Of a stretch of DNA of 7,670 nt, positions 5,884-7,670 are shown piece by piece. The position numbers and the translations under genes were made by a program. The notes under the pieces are model-generated. The model was not told where the DNA came from and did no database searches. It saw only the letters and a program-made list of their open reading frames with translations. Where the stretch lies: contig DATKYS010000035.1 in the NCBI GenBank assembly GCA_035528375.1, positions 1 to 7,670 on the forward strand. Direction: 5' to 3'. Position 1 is the first letter of the stretch; every line of letters begins with the position of its first letter. This DNA is from a bacterium. Lineage in GTDB: Bacteria; RBG-13-66-14.

Positions 5884-7238
5884 CACAGCACCTCCCCGAG
5901 CGCGGCGACCAGGCCGTCAATCTCCGCCTTCGTCCGGCGGTCCGTGACGGCGACCAGGAGCCCGTCGGCGTACTCTTTGTAGAAGCGTCCCAGCGGCAGG
6001 CCGGGCACGAAGCCCTTCCCCGGCAGCTCGGCGAACGCCCGTTCGGCCCTTCCCGGCGGCAGCTTGAGGGCGAACTCGTTGAAGAAGCGGCCCCGGGGAA
6101 AAAGCGGCTCCACCCCGGGGAGCTTCGTCAGCTCCCGCTCGGCGTAGTGGGCCTTCTGGAGGTTCAATTCGGCCAGCTCGGTGATGCCCGCGGGACCGAG
6201 GGCGTTCAAGGAAATGGTGGCCGCCAACGCCACCAGGGCGTTGTTGGTGCAGATGTTGCTCGTGGCCTTCTCCCGGCGGATGTGCTGCTCGCGGGTCTGC
6301 AAAGTCAGGGCGTAGCAGACCTTTCCGCCAATATCCACGGTCCGGCCGGCGATGCGGCCGGGCATCTTGCGGGCCAGCCTCTCCGCGGCGGCGATGAATC
6401 CGACGTAGGGGCCGCCGCACGAGAGTGTCGTCGCCACGGGTTGGGCGTCACCCACGGCCACGTCGGCGCCGCACTCCGCCGGTGTTTTCAAGAGCGCCAG
6501 CGGCAGGGGGCTCGAGACCGCCACCGCCAGCGCCTTGGATTTCCCGTGCACCAGGGAGAAGGCCGCCGTCCAGTCCTCGACGAGGCCGAAGAAGTTGGGG
6601 CTGCCGATGATGACGGCCGCCACGTCCTCGTCCAGCCTGGCCTCCAGGTCGGCCAGGTCCGTCAGCCCCTCACCGTTAAAGCCGATTTCCTCGCACCGGG
6701 CGCAGGTGCCGTCGGAGCAGGAGAGGTCCTCGAGGTACGTGGCGACGACCCGGCGGTAGAAGGGGTGCAGCGTGCGCGAGACCAGGACGCGCCCGGCCTT
6801 CTTCGCGTTCCGTACCGCCAGCGCCGCCGCTTCACCCGCCGCCGAGGCACCGTCGTAAACGCTGGCGTTGGCGATCGGCAGCCCGGTGAGCCGAGAAATC
6901 GCCGACTGGAACTCGTAGATGGCGGTCAGCGTGCCCTGGCTGATTTCGGGCTGGTAGGGGGTGTAGGCGGTCTGGAACTCGGTGCGGCCGGTGAGGTACG
7001 GCACGATGGCGGGGATGTGGGAGTCGTAGGCGCCGGCGCCCAGGAACGAGACGTGGTCCGGGGCCCTCACCGCGTCGAGCCGCGCGAGAAGCTCCGGCTC
7101 GCTCAGGGGGGGCGGAAGCTCGATGGGCGGGCCCACCAGCTCGGCCGGCAGGTCGGCGAAGAGGTCCTCAATCCCCTTCACCCCGATCCGGTCGAGCATG
7201 GCCCGCCGCTCCTCGGGCGTGTGGGAAAGGTAGTCCAT
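5883..7238 (-). CDS. gcvPA: Glycine dehydrogenase (decarboxylating) subunit 1, GcvPA
   Basis: N-terminal half of the split glycine decarboxylase, partner of GcvPB. The 451-residue length matches the family. Recognisable blocks are the opening MDYLSHTPEERRAML typical of the family, GAGAYDSHIPA (67-77), YTPYQPEISQG (92-102), YDGASA (128-133), GGPY (275-278) and REKATSNICTN (322-332). I chose the ATG at 7238 because the family begins there and AGAAGGAG precedes it, although the gap is only 2 bases. An in-frame TTG at 7256 has no ribosome binding site. An oddity is a cysteine cluster, C174, C179 and C182, in a spot where relatives usually have a plain strand. gcvT and gcvH are not adjacent; the gene is first in a two-gene operon behind the promoter at 7283-7291. 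Confidence 0.96.
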   Translation of the reverse strand: MDYLSHTPEERRAMLDRIGVKGIEDLFADLPAELVGPPIELPPPLSEPELLARLDAVRAPDHVSFLGAGAYDSHIPAIVPYLTGRTEFQTAYTPYQPEISQGTLTAIYEFQSAISRLTGLPIANASVYDGASAAGEAAALAVRNAKKAGRVLVSRTLHPFYRRVVATYLEDLSCSDGTCARCEEIGFNGEGLTDLADLEARLDEDVAAVIIGSPNFFGLVEDWTAAFSLVHGKSKALAVAVSSPLPLALLKTPAECGADVAVGDAQPVATTLSCGGPYVGFIAAAERLARKMPGRIAGRTVDIGGKVCYALTLQTREQHIRREKATSNICTNNALVALAATISLNALGPAGITELAELNLQKAHYAERELTKLPGVEPLFPRGRFFNEFALKLPPGRAERAFAELPGKGFVPGLPLGRFYKEYADGLLVAVTDRRTKAEIDGLVAALGEVL

Positions 7239-7282
7239 GGCTCCTTCTGGCTGCAATAATTGGATGGGTCGCGTGGGGGGAG

Positions 7283-7291
7283 ATTATACCA
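7283..7291 (-). promoter_or_regulatory. Extended -10 promoter of gcvPA-gcvPB
   Basis: On the minus strand the sequence reads TGGTATAAT, a perfect extended -10 element. No good -35 hexamer lies 16-18 bases upstream, which fits the extended -10 class. The start of transcription would be near 7276, leaving a leader of about 38 bases before the gcvPA ATG. That is too short for a glycine riboswitch, and no riboswitch-like pairing is visible. Confidence 0.75.
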
Positions 7292-7361
7292 GCGGGAGGG
7301 GTGAAAACTCCACCGTCGTTTCGGGTGACTGACGGGCGTTTTCTGAACCGCAGGCGATGTA

Positions 7362-7388
7362 AAAAGGGCCCGTTTTCGGACCCCTTTT
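7362..7388 (-). terminator. Terminator-like hairpin downstream of the edge gene
   Basis: AAAAGGG (7362-7368) pairs with CCCTTTT (7382-7388), and CCG (7370-7372) with CGG (7377-7379) closes a TTTT loop, with a small internal mismatch at 7369 and 7380-7381. On the minus strand it is followed by a run of Ts and would end the transcript of the gene whose stop is at 7481, about 93 bases upstream. It also insulates the gcvPA promoter. The T-run on the plus strand could make it work both ways. Confidence 0.65.
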
Positions 7389-7480
7389 ATTCGTGTGGCA
7401 GCGGCAGTGGGAATCGCGGTATACCAACACTGGTGGATACCCTCACCGTGCACAGGAGAGCCCCCACGTCCAGAGGCAAG
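7389..7480. other. Untranslated tail region of the edge gene
   Basis: This non-coding stretch between the stop of the edge gene and its terminator holds an imperfect hairpin at 7418-7441: GGTAT pairs with ATACC and ACCA pairs with TGGT, with a GG bulge. It includes the palindrome GGTATACC (7418-7425). I see no gene here. Confidence 0.4.
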
Positions 7481-7670
7481 CTAGCGAGTGATGACCAGCT
7501 GTTGAGTGGTTGAGGCTACGTCTGTCGTCAACCGTGCGATGTAGACGCCAGGAGGCAGGCTACTAGAGGTGTCGTAAGAGATTTCGTGGCAGCCGGGGGC
7601 GGTGGGGACGCTCACGGAGGACTCCACGAGCCAGCCGGAGAGGACGTAGAGCGAAAGCTCTACGTTTTTT
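7481..7670 (-). CDS. C-terminus of a secreted protein with a T9SS type A-like sorting domain (partial)
   Basis: The last 62 codons of a gene entering from the right edge; the start lies outside the window. Translation from 7669 gives KNVELSLYVLSGWLVESS at the N-side, then a G-C-H-E-I turn, SLPPGVYIARL, and an ending QQLVITR before TAG (7483-7481). This order is that of the C-terminal beta-sandwich found in T9SS type A sorting domains: V-x-L-x-L-Y-x-x-x-G, then G-x-H, then L-P-x-G-V-Y-I-x-R-L, then a final L-V-I-x-R. FlgD-like Ig repeats are similar and are the main alternative. In the T9SS family this domain directs export across the outer membrane and is then cleaved. Codon use is looser than in neighbouring genes: 16 of 62 codons end in A or T. 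That may mean a fast-evolving surface protein or a different origin. Confidence 0.8.
   Translation of the reverse strand, partial: KNVELSLYVLSGWLVESSVSVPTAPGCHEISYDTSSSLPPGVYIARLTTDVASTTQQLVITR
7644..7670 (+). terminator. Terminator-shaped hairpin inside the edge gene, plus-strand polarity
   Basis: ACGTAGAGC (7644-7652) and GCTCTACGT (7657-7665) form a perfect 9-bp stem with a GAAA tetraloop, followed by Ts to the window end. Read on the plus strand this has the form of an intrinsic terminator, yet it lies opposite codons for KNVELSLYV of the minus-strand gene. No plus-strand gene or promoter that would use it is visible. It may be chance, an antisense terminator, or a structure in the sense mRNA. 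Confidence 0.45.

Noticed and set aside
6147-7259. 370-codon plus-strand frame opposite gcvPA
   Set aside because: Shadow frame produced by high GC3. GcvPA on the minus strand has complete family motifs.
7239-7400. Glycine riboswitch upstream of gcvPA
   Set aside because: The promoter leaves only about 38 bases of leader, and no tandem aptamer-like pairing is visible.
7178-7453. 91-codon minus-strand frame upstream of gcvPA
   Set aside because: It runs across a terminator hairpin, the extended -10 promoter and the gcvPA start in another frame, with no ribosome binding site or recognisable content.
7301-7513. 70-codon plus-strand frame, possibly ended by the hairpin at 7644
   Set aside because: It crosses a terminator hairpin and the stop region of the edge gene. 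No promoter or domain is visible, so the plus-strand hairpin cannot be assigned to it.

Overview
The window is a GC-rich bacterial fragment in which high third-position GC produces many long shadow reading frames. No ribosomal RNA, tRNA, CRISPR array or transposase is visible. The mix of housekeeping genes with orphan exported proteins, a split glycine decarboxylase, a type IX secretion (T9SS)-like C-terminal domain and dispersed hairpin repeats points to an uncultured, Gram-negative-type lineage. FCB-group relatives or a candidate phylum such as Coatesbacteria are plausible, but this is an inference from gene style and not a phylogenetic result.

Layout, left to right. Positions 1-360 hold only REP-like repeat material. 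A secreted two-domain protein (361-1329, +) follows, ending in a terminator hairpin. A second repeat-rich gap (1330-1631) contains a near-identical direct copy of the first repeat and a double-hairpin element. On the minus strand, nfi (endonuclease V) and rsmD (16S rRNA m2G966 methyltransferase) overlap by 4 bases and form a translationally coupled pair. Divergent from them is a TTG-started exported protein of unknown function (2946-3962, +), followed by a small three-helix membrane protein (4021-4359, +). A strong bidirectional terminator separates these from gcvPA-gcvPB (4405-7238, -), the two halves of the glycine cleavage P-protein, which share a TGATG stop/start and lie behind an extended -10 promoter. 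At the right edge, 62 codons of a minus-strand gene are visible. They encode a T9SS type A-like C-terminal sorting domain and are followed by a terminator-like hairpin.

How it works together: gcvPA and gcvPB would form the heterotetrameric glycine decarboxylase and need H-, T- and L-proteins encoded elsewhere. nfi and rsmD are unrelated housekeeping functions joined in one transcript. The exported proteins have no assigned role. I see no convincing complete new defence, mobile or biosynthetic system. The best leads are the orphan exported proteins and their C-terminal tails, the repeat-flanked secreted gene, a cysteine cluster in GcvPA, and a terminator-shaped hairpin inside the edge gene.
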